Below, piece by piece: positions 8,240-17,353 of a DNA stretch of 64,000 nt. The number at the start of each line of letters is the position of its first letter. The first letter of the stretch is position 1. The position numbers were made by a program, and so were the translations under genes. The stretch comes from Williamsia sp. (lineage in GTDB: Bacteria > Bacteroidota > Bacteroidia > Chitinophagales > Chitinophagaceae). The notes beneath the pieces were generated by a model. That model had not been told where the DNA came from. It saw only the letters and a program-made list of their open reading frames with translations, and searched no databases. The stretch lies in the NCBI GenBank assembly GCA_015069695.1, contig JADCRZ010000005.1:62001-126000 (forward strand), read 5' to 3'.

Positions 8240-9133
8240 ATGCCTGATTTTCGCCTTGAGGTGTTCAGCGCGGTGGCCCGGCGCTTAAGCTTTACCAAAG
8301 CGGCTGCCGAGCTGTTCATCACCCAGCCCGCCGTTACCAAGCACATCCATGAGCTGGAAGAGCAGTACAAGGCCAAGCTCTTCGAGCGCAACGGCAACAA
8401 GATACAGCTCACCGAGGCCGGAAGGGTGCTGCTGGGATTCGCCGAAGAGCTTTTCAGCGTGTACCGCAACATAGATTTTGAGATGAACGCCCTGCAGCAC
8501 CGGCTGGGCGGAGCGCTGCACCTGGGTGCCAGCACCACCGTGGCGCAGTATGTGATCCCGGCCGTGCTGGCAGGCTTCCATGCCAGGTACAGCGATGTAA
8601 AGCTGAGCCTGGTCAGCGGCAATACCGGGCAGGTGGAGCAGGCGCTGCTGAACAAGGAAATCGAACTCGGCCTCGTGGAAGGCCGCAGCAAAAACCCGTC
8701 CATCCGCTATACTGAATTCATCAAGGATGAGATCGTGCTGGTAAGTAACAGCCTGCATGCAAAGCCGGGCGGGGAGCAGATCGGCCTGCTGGAACTCAAA
8801 GAGATCCCCCTGCTGCTGCGCGAGCCCGGATCGGGTACCCTGGAAGTCATCGAGCATGCCCTGAAACAACACCGGCTCGGCCTCTCCGACCTCCGGGTGG
8901 ACATGCACCTGGGCAGCACCGAAAGCATCAAATCCTACCTGATGCACTCCCCCTGCATGGCCTTTTTATCCATCCATTCGGTATTGCCCGAGCTACGGTC
9001 GGGCGCTTTCACGGTCACGGACATCAAGGGCATGCAGATAGAGCGGTCCTTTTATTTTATCCATCTGCAGGGCAAGCCCGAAGGCCTGGCCGAGCGGTTC
9101 ATGCGCTATGCCAGGCTGTATAACTTCAAGTGA
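8240..9133 (+). CDS. LysR-family transcriptional regulator (YeiE/CysB-like)
   Basis: A 297-residue LysR protein. The N-terminal winged helix-turn-helix is clear (FRLEVFSAVARRLSFTKAAA, then FITQPAVTKHIHELEEQY and LFERNGNKIQLTEAGRVLL), followed by the two-lobed effector domain with LGASTTVAQYVIPAVLAGF and EIELGLVEGRSK. It stands directly upstream of a YeiH-type exporter, the same pairing as yeiE-yeiH in enterobacteria, where YeiE responds to sulfite. Here both genes run in the same direction with a 56-base gap. A role in sensing sulfite and controlling the surrounding sulfur genes is a reasonable inference. Confidence 0.9.
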   Translation: MPDFRLEVFSAVARRLSFTKAAAELFITQPAVTKHIHELEEQYKAKLFERNGNKIQLTEAGRVLLGFAEELFSVYRNIDFEMNALQHRLGGALHLGASTTVAQYVIPAVLAGFHARYSDVKLSLVSGNTGQVEQALLNKEIELGLVEGRSKNPSIRYTEFIKDEIVLVSNSLHAKPGGEQIGLLELKEIPLLLREPGSGTLEVIEHALKQHRLGLSDLRVDMHLGSTESIKSYLMHSPCMAFLSIHSVLPELRSGAFTVTDIKGMQIERSFYFIHLQGKPEGLAERFMRYARLYNFK

Positions 9134-9189
9134 TCCGCCATAAGATTTAGCTATTTGACTGCGGTGGTTTTGTGGTGGACATTTGCAGC

Positions 9190-10179
9190 ATGTCAAACAC
9201 GATCCATATGCAAGAGGCTACCACCATCCGGCAAAAAACGAACTTTTTAGACCGGCAGATCAGCACCCGCGAGCTTATCTTTATCATCCTGGTATTTCTT
9301 TGTCTCACTCCCTGGATCACGCCGCCTGTAGCACTGTTCATGGGATTGGTGGTAGCACAGTTCATCGGCCATCCCTTCCTGCACCTCAACCAGAAAGCGA
9401 CCAGCCTGCTGCTGCAGGTTTCCGTGGTTGGACTGGGCTTCGGCATGAATGTGCACAGCGCCGTCAAGGCAGGCAAAGAGGGGATCATCTTTACTATCGT
9501 ATCTATCTTCGGCACCCTGATCCTGGGAACTATCATAGGCAGGTTGTTCAAAATAGACAGGAAGACCTCCTACCTTGTTTCCGGCGGTACGGCCATCTGC
9601 GGAGGCAGTGCGATTGCGGCCATCTCACCGGTGATCGCTGCCGAAGAAAAGCAGATCTCCGTCGCCCTGGGAACGGTCTTTATCCTCAATTCGGTGGCCC
9701 TGTTTGCTTTTCCTGCGATCGGGCATGCACTCAGCTTGAATGAGACGCAGTTCGGGTTGTGGTGCGCCATCGCCATCCATGATACCAGCTCGGTGGTGGG
9801 GGCGGCCAGCAAATACGGGCACCATGCACTGGAGGTGGCCACGACCGTAAAGCTTGCCCGGGCGCTGTGGATCATACCGGTGGCGCTCGGCTCATCGCTG
9901 CTGTTCAAGAATAAAGCCGGCAGGATCAAGGTGCCTTATTTCATCGGCTTTTTCATTGTTGCCATGGTGCTCAATACTTATATGCTGGGTGTGCCGGCCA
10001 TAGCGCCTCTGGTCGTTATCGCGGCAAAAACCGGTCTTACCCTCACCTTGTTCCTGATCGGCGCCGGACTATCCGGCAAAGTGCTCCGTTCGGTTGGCGT
10101 GGCTCCGCTCCTGCAGGGTATCATACTCTGGACGGTCATTTCCCTGGCAGCGCTTTGGGCCGTCACCACATTTGCATAA
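9190..10179 (+). CDS. YeiH/YgaP-type putative sulfate/sulfite exporter (UPF0324)
   Basis: A 329-residue inner-membrane protein with about ten hydrophobic helices. Start set at ATG 9190; a GTG at 9172 is open too. Family signatures: NQKATSLLLQVSVVGLGFGM, the glycine-rich SGGTAICGGSAIAAISPVI, and AIHDTSSVVGAASKYG. Proteins of this family are annotated as sulfate exporters and are often beside LysR regulators. Here it probably removes sulfite or sulfate from the cytoplasm. Substrate is not proven for most family members. Confidence 0.9.
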   Translation: MSNTIHMQEATTIRQKTNFLDRQISTRELIFIILVFLCLTPWITPPVALFMGLVVAQFIGHPFLHLNQKATSLLLQVSVVGLGFGMNVHSAVKAGKEGIIFTIVSIFGTLILGTIIGRLFKIDRKTSYLVSGGTAICGGSAIAAISPVIAAEEKQISVALGTVFILNSVALFAFPAIGHALSLNETQFGLWCAIAIHDTSSVVGAASKYGHHALEVATTVKLARALWIIPVALGSSLLFKNKAGRIKVPYFIGFFIVAMVLNTYMLGVPAIAPLVVIAAKTGLTLTLFLIGAGLSGKVLRSVGVAPLLQGIILWTVISLAALWAVTTFA

Positions 10180-10197
10180 ATCAAAAAGCTTGGCAAC

Positions 10198-10671
10198 ATG
10201 AACATTCTGTTTCTGGCAGAGGCGGCAGTGGACAAGGACAAGCATTTCTATGCCGGCAACACCGTGCTCTTCAGAGCGGTCATGACAGCTTTCGAGCAGC
10301 AGTTCGGGTTGTTCGGTAGCAACAATGCGTTCCTGGAATTTTTCCGCACAGCCGGCTGCAGGCTCGATCACCTGTGCCCTGAGAACCTGTCGGGGCTGGT
10401 GGCAAAGCAACGCTTGCAGAAACGCCGCAGTTGCATCGCTGCACTGGCTGAAAAACTCGCTGCCGATCCGCCGCTCATGGTCATCGTCGTGATGAAGGCC
10501 ATCCTGCCTGAAGTGATGGAGGCCATCCGGACGGCATCTCTGCAGCGGGCTCCCCTGGTACGGGCTACCCCTTTTCCTGTGAGGAGTGAACAGAACAGGC
10601 TGAACTGCATCGCAGGTATCAGTGCGGCGCTTAAAGAAGCGGTCACCAACAAAATGCTAGCCTGTGGATAG
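10198..10671 (+). CDS. Conserved-looking hypothetical protein, weakly uracil-DNA-glycosylase-fold-like
   Basis: A 157-residue soluble protein starting 18 bases after the exporter. It reads ILFLAEAAVDKDKHFYAG, FLEFFRTAGCRLDHLCPE, then a helix-rich part PLMVIVVMKAILPEVMEA and VRATPFPVRSEQNR. The order (an early Phe/Tyr motif, a buried strand VIVVMK and a late P-F-P motif) recalls small members of the uracil-DNA glycosylase superfamily, but I cannot point to catalytic residues. No signal peptide. It may be a passenger of the yeiH operon. Confidence 0.6.
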   Translation: MNILFLAEAAVDKDKHFYAGNTVLFRAVMTAFEQQFGLFGSNNAFLEFFRTAGCRLDHLCPENLSGLVAKQRLQKRRSCIAALAEKLAADPPLMVIVVMKAILPEVMEAIRTASLQRAPLVRATPFPVRSEQNRLNCIAGISAALKEAVTNKMLACG

Positions 10672-10805
10672 CTGTTTATTTTCTTTAGAAGGTGCTTTTC
10701 CATGACGGTCACCTGTGGATAAATAAGGCTGCATCCAAACCGGTTTTTACCTTTTTTAGAGAATACATTTAATAGAGCTTATCACTTGAAAATCAATTTT
10801 AATTT

Positions 10806-12026
10806 ATGAGCAGTAACATGGACAATCCAACTGAAAACATGGACCGGCGTGCATTTTTAAACGGCATCATTCCTGCCGTGGCAGGGGCGGCAGTGATTCC
10901 TTCATGGGCAAACGGCGCTCCTGCCGGGCATCCTGACACGGGTATGCCCACCCCGCCGGATGAAGGGCCCATGCCCGGCCTGATCATCCGGGAAAAAGAG
11001 CCGGTGAACCTGGAATTCCCGTTCCCCACGCTCAAGGAACGGATCACACCTAACAACCGGTTCTTCATCAGGACGCATTTTCCTGTTCCGAAAATAGAAG
11101 CGGCAGGCTGGCAGCTGAAGATAGAAGGGGAGGTAAGAACGCCCACCGTGATCGGGTATGACGAGCTGCGCAAACTGCCTGCAAAAAAAGTGATGGCCAC
11201 CATCGAATGTGCAGGCAACGGGCGGGCCTTCCTTGTTCCCAAAGCCAAGGGCTTGCTGTGGGAGCAGGGAGGCGTCGGCACGGCCGAATGGACAGGCGTA
11301 CCCCTGTCTGTCCTGCTCGACAGGGCAGGCATAAAGGAAGGTACTGTAGAAGTGATCCTGGAAGGGGCAGACCAGGGCGAGATCAGCGAAGAGCCGAAAA
11401 CACCCGGGGCCATCCACTTTGCCCGGAGCCTGCCGCTTCAGAAAGCCCGCCAGCCGGAAGTGATTCTTGCCTACCAGATGAACGGAAAAGACCTGACGCC
11501 GGAGCACGGCTTTCCCGTACGCGCCGTGATACCCGGCTGGTATGGCATGGCCTCGGTCAAATGGCTGAGCCGGATCATCGCGACCAATAGGCCGTTCGAT
11601 GGGTATTTTCAATCATTGGAATATGCTTACTGGAAGCGCAACAGCGGGCTGCCCACACTCACTCCCGTTACCACCGTACAGGTAAAGGCCGAGATCGCCC
11701 GCCCCATGCTGCACGAGGTGGTGGCTTCTGGAAAGCCGTACCGCATCTACGGAGCTGCCTGGTCTGGCGAAAGCGAAGTGACGAAGGTGGAGGTCAGCAC
11801 CGACGAAGGGGTAAGCTGGCAGCCGGCTGCCTTGCTCGACAAACCGGTTCCTTTCGCCTGGCGTTTGTGGGAGTTCACCTGGCAGGTATCCGGCGCACCC
11901 GGAAAGCGCAAGCTGATGGCCAGGGCAACCGATAATCAGGGAAACGTACAAGCTCCGCAACATGACCCGGACCGCAGGTCATACATGATCAATATGATCG
12001 AACCGATCGAGATAGAAATCCAGTAG
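10806..12026 (+). CDS. Tat-exported molybdopterin sulfite oxidase/dehydrogenase (SorA/SoxC-like)
   Basis: A 406-residue enzyme that oxidises sulfite to sulfate in the periplasm with a molybdenum cofactor. The N terminus has a twin-arginine motif (MDRRAFLNG) followed by a hydrophobic stretch (IIPAVAGAAVIPSWA). The Mo-binding domain contains NNRFFIRTHFPVP and the cysteine ligand motif ATIECAGNGRAF; the HGFPVRAVIPGWYGMASVKW segment and the C-terminal dimerisation domain (AWSGESEVTKVEVSTDEG) follow. No haem domain is fused, so electrons must go to a separate cytochrome, possibly the dihaem protein at 5672. It converges on a TauE-type exporter with a shared terminator at 12078. Confidence 0.93.
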   Translation: MSSNMDNPTENMDRRAFLNGIIPAVAGAAVIPSWANGAPAGHPDTGMPTPPDEGPMPGLIIREKEPVNLEFPFPTLKERITPNNRFFIRTHFPVPKIEAAGWQLKIEGEVRTPTVIGYDELRKLPAKKVMATIECAGNGRAFLVPKAKGLLWEQGGVGTAEWTGVPLSVLLDRAGIKEGTVEVILEGADQGEISEEPKTPGAIHFARSLPLQKARQPEVILAYQMNGKDLTPEHGFPVRAVIPGWYGMASVKWLSRIIATNRPFDGYFQSLEYAYWKRNSGLPTLTPVTTVQVKAEIARPMLHEVVASGKPYRIYGAAWSGESEVTKVEVSTDEGVSWQPAALLDKPVPFAWRLWEFTWQVSGAPGKRKLMARATDNQGNVQAPQHDPDRRSYMINMIEPIEIEIQ

Positions 12027-12077
12027 CGGGTAAGGTATTCATACCATACGCAGTTCTGCAGATGAAATAAAATAAAT

Positions 12078-12108
12078 GAAAGGAACACTGGCCGCCAGTG
12101 TTCCTTTC
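12078..12108. terminator. Bidirectional hairpin between convergent genes
   Basis: Perfect 14-bp stem GAAAGGAACACTGG / CCAGTGTTCCTTTC with a 3-base loop, placed between the stop of the sulfite oxidase (12026) and the stop of the TauE gene (12118). A-rich and T-containing flanks on both sides fit a terminator used from either strand. Confidence 0.8.
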
Positions 12109-12117
12109 TGCTGCAAG

Positions 12118-12945
12118 CTATAATGACATCACCAGGATCCGCACACCTACCGCGGCAAGAGAAAGCGCAAGCGCCCTGATGATCAGGTTGCCTTTTAGCC
12201 TGTGTGAAAGCAGGGCGCCCAACTGGGCGCCGGCTATCACGCCTAGGCCCAGGTAAATGACCAGCTTCAGGATATAAGGATCGTGATAGCTTCCCTTGCT
12301 GATGTGTACCAGCACGCTCACGATGGACATGACCGCAAGAATGAAATGGGAAGTGGCTGTGGCGATGTACACCGGGAACTGCAGCCATTGCACCAGCGCA
12401 GGCACGTGTATGATGCCCCCGCCGATGCCCAGCAGCGGAGAGAGGAAGCCGACGATCACGCTGATAAGGATGCCCCTGTACTGGTTGAAATAATAGGAGT
12501 AGGACTGCCCGGACCGGTCGGTCTGCAGGTGATGTTTCCAGCCGCCGGATTCTTTTCCGGGATCGGTAACCGGGGCAGCCTTCCCTGAATCAAAAAACAG
12601 GAACACAGCGAGCGCGACCAGTATCAGGCCAAAAATGATATTGAACAGGTGCCGCGGTATATAGCGGGTGGCCAGCACACCCAGTATGGAACCGGGGATG
12701 GTAAAAACGGCGAACAGGATGCCGGCCCTGTAATCAATGCGCCTGGAGCGCGCATAAGCCAAAGTTCCCGATACAGCATTGCAGGCAACGATCGCCATGG
12801 AAATAGCCGTTACTTTTTCTGCGGACAGGCCGGGATGGGTCAGCAGTAAAATGGGCACCAGGATAAACCCTCCGCCGGCACCAATTAATGTACCCAATGT
12901 ACCGACCACAAACCCTACTATTATAAGGATGAAAATATTGTCCAT
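12118..12945 (-). CDS. TauE/SafE-family sulfite exporter
   Basis: A 275-residue inner-membrane protein with eight predicted helices in two repeated halves. Each half opens with a glycine-rich motif: GTLGTLIGAGGGFILVP (residues about 15-31) and VGFLSPLLGIGGGIIHVP (about 165-182), which define the family. Members export sulfite, sulfoacetate and related anions. It faces the sulfite oxidase across a shared terminator. Together with YeiH it gives the island two sulfur-oxyanion exit routes besides oxidation. Confidence 0.92.
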   Translation of the reverse strand: MDNIFILIIVGFVVGTLGTLIGAGGGFILVPILLLTHPGLSAEKVTAISMAIVACNAVSGTLAYARSRRIDYRAGILFAVFTIPGSILGVLATRYIPRHLFNIIFGLILVALAVFLFFDSGKAAPVTDPGKESGGWKHHLQTDRSGQSYSYYFNQYRGILISVIVGFLSPLLGIGGGIIHVPALVQWLQFPVYIATATSHFILAVMSIVSVLVHISKGSYHDPYILKLVIYLGLGVIAGAQLGALLSHRLKGNLIIRALALSLAAVGVRILVMSL

Positions 12946-13034
12946 ATTACCCTATTGCCGCTGTAAATAATGAAATAATCGTTGAACCTGCTTTGTGAAC
13001 AGTCCTGTTATCATCAGGGCACCGTAATAAAATC

Positions 13035-14123
13035 TTACTTTCCGGTAGAAGTGATCGCAAGTCCGGGCTTGATTTCATTATTGGCGTGCACAACGATCCT
13101 GTCGCCTGCGTGTATGTCCCCGAACACTTCCGTTGAATCATGCTGTGCATTGCCTTCCTGCACATCCACATGCTGCGCCTTTCCATCCGCTACCCGGATC
13201 ACGTATTTGCCTTCCGTCGAGTTCACAATGGCCGAGGTCGGAACAACCATCGGCGCCTCAGAACGGGTGACCGGCAACTCAACTTCTGCCGACATGCCGG
13301 GTTTCAGCCGGAGGTCGCGGTTATCGACATCAACTTCCACAGCTTCTGAGCGGTATTTTTCATCTACCGAGCCGGCTGCCCTGCTCACAAAACCGGTGAA
13401 TACTTTTCCGGGAAGCGTGCTCACGTGAAAAGTGATGGCTGACCGTGCAGCCAGCTGGTTGTTGTAGGCTTCCGGTATGTTCACCACCAGCCGCAGCTTT
13501 GCTTCCTGCTGCAGCACCAGCATCGGACCGCCTTCCGTTTTGATACCCGGCCCAACCAGGGCGCCGGGATGCACATTTCTTTCCGTGATCACGCCTTCAA
13601 AAGGAGCCGTGACCATCAGATAGTTTTTAGTAGCCTGCAGGCCTTTGTAATTGGCCATCTCTCCTTCGGCTGTGGCGCTGTCGGCCAGCATCTTCGAGCG
13701 GGCCAGCATAAGATCGTGCGCGGAGACCGTACCGGCCGTTTTGCTGGTGGCAACCAGCCGCTCATAGCTGTCTTTGCTGGCGACGAACAGCGAATACACC
13801 TGCAGGTATTTCGACCTGGCAGCAAAATACTGTTGCTCCACTTCAGGCGCTTCCAATCGGATCAGCACCTGTCCTTTCCGCACTTTTGATCCCCGGTCAA
13901 CCAGCACGTCTTTGATGAACGCGTTCACCCGCGGATAGATCTGGACGATCTCAAACGGCTTGATTTCTCCGGGCAGGTTAATGGAAGCCGACAAGCTTGC
14001 CCGAACCACTTCTCCAAGTTCGTAATTTTTAGGTGCTTGTTTTACCGGTGCGGGATGGTCGGCGGCGTGGTTACAAGCTGCGAAGCAAAGGACGGCTGCA
14101 ATAGAAATATATTTTTTCATCAT
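13035..14123 (-). CDS. RND efflux periplasmic adaptor (membrane fusion protein), lipoprotein
   Basis: A 362-residue adaptor with a lipobox near residue 16 (AVLCFAAC). Domains: barrel-sandwich strands IKPFEIVQIYPRVNAFIKDV and RGSKVRKGQVLIRLEAPE, an alpha-hairpin (about 100-160), the returning lipoyl half MVTAPFEGVITERNVHPGA and a beta-barrel region with KVFTGFVSRAAGSVD. Such adaptors bridge the inner-membrane pump and the TolC channel. It is the last gene of a tolC-pump-adaptor operon on the minus strand, 17 bases after the pump stop. No metal-binding His/Met motif of the CusB type is obvious. Confidence 0.92.
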   Translation of the reverse strand: MMKKYISIAAVLCFAACNHAADHPAPVKQAPKNYELGEVVRASLSASINLPGEIKPFEIVQIYPRVNAFIKDVLVDRGSKVRKGQVLIRLEAPEVEQQYFAARSKYLQVYSLFVASKDSYERLVATSKTAGTVSAHDLMLARSKMLADSATAEGEMANYKGLQATKNYLMVTAPFEGVITERNVHPGALVGPGIKTEGGPMLVLQQEAKLRLVVNIPEAYNNQLAARSAITFHVSTLPGKVFTGFVSRAAGSVDEKYRSEAVEVDVDNRDLRLKPGMSAEVELPVTRSEAPMVVPTSAIVNSTEGKYVIRVADGKAQHVDVQEGNAQHDSTEVFGDIHAGDRIVVHANNEIKPGLAITSTGK

Positions 14124-14140
14124 TGTAAGTTTAGCATGAA

Positions 14141-17100
14141 TTACTCGGGCATCAGGGAAACGGATTGAACGGATGATTTGCGCTGGATAACAGCAAAAGC
14201 CTGCGGCAGGATGAGCAGGGCCGCCAGCGTGGAAAACAGCAGGCCGCCGATAACGGCGCGGCCCAGCGGGGCGGTCTGGTCGCCGGCTTCGCCCATGCCG
14301 CTGGCCATGGGGATCATGCCCGCGATCATGGCCAGGCTTGTCATCAGGATGGGGCGCAGGCGGATGGAAGCGCTCAGCACCGCCGCCTTTTTCGCATCTC
14401 CGTACTCCAGCCGCAGCTTCTCTGCATTGGTCACGATCAGGATCGCGTTGGCGACCGATACGCCGGTTGACATGATCATGCCCATATAAGATTGCAGGTT
14501 CAGCGTGGAGCCTGTAACGAGCAGGGCTGTAAGGGAACCTACCACCACGGCAGGTACGGTCACCAGCACCGCCAGGGAAAGCTTGACCGACTGGTAGTTG
14601 GCGGCCAGCAGCAGGAAGATCACCGTGATTGCCAGCAGCAAGCCGTTTTGCAGGCTGCCCAGGGTTTCCACCAGCAGGCTGGAAGTTCCTTTCAGCTCCG
14701 ACACAAGTCCCTTCGGCGGCGCACCCAGACTGTTCACCGCCTGTTGTACGGCTGCCGTGGCCGACCCCAGGTCTTTGCCCGCAATGTTGGCGCTTACGGT
14801 AACAAAGCGCCGCGGGCCGGAGCGGTCATATTCCCCGGGCATGGTATCCGTAGAAAGAACGGCGATATCGCCGAGCACCGGCCGGGCCTGTCCTTCCACC
14901 AGCGGTATTTCCTGCAGTTCCTTGCGGGCATTCATGATGTATTCTGGCACCTGCACCTGTACCTGGTAAGTATAGGCCACCTTTTCATCGAGCCATTGAT
15001 TTTTTTCGGTGAACCTGCTCGATGATGTGGCGTCGGTAACCGAGCGGGCGATGCGGTTTACATCCAGTCCCATCTGCGCGGCCTTGAAGCGGTCAACGGT
15101 GATCCTGATGACAGGATATTTCAGCGGCTGGGCTATCTGCACGTCGCGCAGGAAAGAGATATGCCGCATGGTATCTACCAGCCGGTTTGCATATCCCTCG
15201 ATGTCGTGCATGTCCTTTGCCGCAACCCTTACCTCGATCGGTGTGGAAGCGCCCTGGCTCATGATCTTCTCCGTCAGGTCGATCGGCTCGAACGATACCT
15301 TCATCTCCGGGATCTCATCGCAGATATTTTTTCTCAGCCGGTCTTTCAGCTCATCGATGCTGGTTTTGTATGCTTCATCCAGATTTACCTGTAGCACGGC
15401 TTCATGGGTGCCGCTGTTGAAGATATAGAGGTTGCTGGTTCCGTAGCTGCTGGGTATCAGTCCCACATAAGCCGAACTGATGGCAACATGGCCTCCTACG
15501 GTGCTGTCGATGATCGCCAGCACTTCATGCAGCTTGTCTTCCGTTCTTTCCAGCCGGGTGCCGTCGGGCATTTTGAGGCGGAGCTGGAACTGGCCGGTAT
15601 TTACTTTGGGCATCAGGTCCTTGCCGATCAGCGAAAAGCAAAGCGCTGCTGCTGCAAACACTAGTGCCAGATAGACACCTAACGTAAATCCGGCACGCTT
15701 CATCCCTTTTTCCAGCCGCTTCATATAACCCATCTTGAACTGTTCAAACCGGTCGTTTTTTTGCGGTTCGCTGATCTCTTGTTGGGTGTGCTGGTTTACT
15801 TCACCAATCTCTGCGGCGTTTAGCGCAAGGCCGGCGTGTGCATGGGGTGCGCCGTGATGGTACACATAATTTTCGGCTTTTAGCAACCAGTTCGACAAAA
15901 CAGGCACCAGGGTCTGCGCAGCGAAGAAAGAGATGATCATGGCAAAACCGATGGACAACGACAGGGGCAGGAACATGGCCTTGGGCACGCCGGTCATCAC
16001 AAAAGAGGGCGCAAACACCGCCAGGATGCACAGCAGGATCAGCAGGAGCGGAAAAGAGATTTCCTCGCAGGCATCATAGATCGCCTGCCGCTTTGATTTT
16101 CCCATTTCCAGGTGCTGGTGGATGTTCTCTATGGTCACCGTTGCCTGGTCGACCAGGATGCCAATGGCCAGCGCCAGGCCGCTCAGGGTCATGATGTTGA
16201 TGGTCTGGCCGAACAGGTGCAGGAAAAGAACCGCGCTGATGATGGCTACCGGTATGGTAACGATCACGATCAGGCTGCTTCTCAGGTCTCGGAGAAAAAG
16301 AAATACCATCAGCCCGGTCAGGATGGCCCCCAGCACGCCCTCGGTGATCAGGCTTTTGACAGCGTTGATCACAAAAACCGACTGGTCGAATTCATAGGAA
16401 ACATGCACGTCATCGGGAAGCAGGCTTTGCATTTCGGGCAGCTTGCTTTTGAGCTGCTGCACCACATCCCAGGTGGAAGCATCGGCTGTTTTTACCACCG
16501 GGATGTATACGGAGCGCTTGCCGTTCACCAGCGCATAATCTACCGTAACATCGGGGGCGTCGGATACCTTGCCGATGTCGCGGATAAAAACGGCCTGATT
16601 CCCGTTGGTAACAATGGGTATGTCACTGAAGTCTTCCACCTTTTTCTCCAGCGAATTGATGGTGGTGACGTACATGGTATTGTTCACCCGCAGGTTGCCG
16701 GACGGCGTCATCACATTGTTCTTTCCGATGGCTTCCACCACCTGGTCGGGCGTCAGGTTGTAGCTTCTCAGCTTGTCGGGATCCACGCTCACCACCACCG
16801 ATCTCGAGTTGGCGCCAAACGGCGGCGGGGCAGACAGGCCGGCAACGGAAGCAAACATGGGGCGGATGCGGGTGGCGGCGAGGTCGTAGATTTCCTTGAG
16901 GCTTTTATCCGGGCTGCTGAATACCAGTTCACCGACAGGCAGGGAAGAGGCGTCAAACCGGACCACCTGGGGAGGCAGCGCACCGGGCGGAAAGAACTTC
17001 ATGGCCCTGTTTACCTGCAGGGCAACCTGGGCCGAAGCCTCCGCCATGTCGGTCGATTCATAAAAGGTGAGCTTGAGCATGGTGAGTCCCTGAATGTTTT

Positions 17101-17347
17101 TGCTGGTAATGCTTTTGATCCCGGAAACGTACAGGAACTGGTCCTGCAGGCGGGTTGCAAAAAAACCTTCCATCTGCTGCGGCGACATGCCCCCGTAGGG
17201 CTCAATCACATAGATGGTAGGCGCGTTCAGCTTGGGAAAGATGTCGATCGGAATTTTGAGGATGGCCATTACCGAGAACAGCAGCATGCTGATGGCCAGC
17301 ACGATCACGGAGACCGGTTTTTTGAGCGCAGTAGTTACCAAAGACAT
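14141..17347 (-). CDS. RND-family efflux pump permease
   Basis: A 1068-residue proton-driven pump with twelve transmembrane helices and two large periplasmic loops. N-terminal helix VIVLAISMLLFSVMAIL is followed by the porter segment IYVIEPYGGMSPQQMEGFF. In TM4 the proton-relay segment reads ALAIGILVDQATVTIENIHQ: only one of the usual acidic pair is present, and the text fits neither the classical drug (DDAIVVVEN) nor the CusA (DGAVVMIEN) signature. A central cytoplasmic insert contains YHHGAPHAHAG, a possible metal-touching His patch. Substrate class is therefore open, although the neighbouring copper operon suggests metal. Co-transcribed with the TolC gene upstream and the adaptor downstream. 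Confidence 0.92.
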   Translation of the reverse strand: MSLVTTALKKPVSVIVLAISMLLFSVMAILKIPIDIFPKLNAPTIYVIEPYGGMSPQQMEGFFATRLQDQFLYVSGIKSITSKNIQGLTMLKLTFYESTDMAEASAQVALQVNRAMKFFPPGALPPQVVRFDASSLPVGELVFSSPDKSLKEIYDLAATRIRPMFASVAGLSAPPPFGANSRSVVVSVDPDKLRSYNLTPDQVVEAIGKNNVMTPSGNLRVNNTMYVTTINSLEKKVEDFSDIPIVTNGNQAVFIRDIGKVSDAPDVTVDYALVNGKRSVYIPVVKTADASTWDVVQQLKSKLPEMQSLLPDDVHVSYEFDQSVFVINAVKSLITEGVLGAILTGLMVFLFLRDLRSSLIVIVTIPVAIISAVLFLHLFGQTINIMTLSGLALAIGILVDQATVTIENIHQHLEMGKSKRQAIYDACEEISFPLLLILLCILAVFAPSFVMTGVPKAMFLPLSLSIGFAMIISFFAAQTLVPVLSNWLLKAENYVYHHGAPHAHAGLALNAAEIGEVNQHTQQEISEPQKNDRFEQFKMGYMKRLEKGMKRAGFTLGVYLALVFAAAALCFSLIGKDLMPKVNTGQFQLRLKMPDGTRLERTEDKLHEVLAIIDSTVGGHVAISSAYVGLIPSSYGTSNLYIFNSGTHEAVLQVNLDEAYKTSIDELKDRLRKNICDEIPEMKVSFEPIDLTEKIMSQGASTPIEVRVAAKDMHDIEGYANRLVDTMRHISFLRDVQIAQPLKYPVIRITVDRFKAAQMGLDVNRIARSVTDATSSSRFTEKNQWLDEKVAYTYQVQVQVPEYIMNARKELQEIPLVEGQARPVLGDIAVLSTDTMPGEYDRSGPRRFVTVSANIAGKDLGSATAAVQQAVNSLGAPPKGLVSELKGTSSLLVETLGSLQNGLLLAITVIFLLLAANYQSVKLSLAVLVTVPAVVVGSLTALLVTGSTLNLQSYMGMIMSTGVSVANAILIVTNAEKLRLEYGDAKKAAVLSASIRLRPILMTSLAMIAGMIPMASGMGEAGDQTAPLGRAVIGGLLFSTLAALLILPQAFAVIQRKSSVQSVSLMPE

Positions 17348-17353
17348 GGATAG

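Noticed and set aside
16112-17353. 413-codon open frame on the plus strand
   Set aside because: Antisense shadow of the RND pump, caused by high-GC codon use in that gene.
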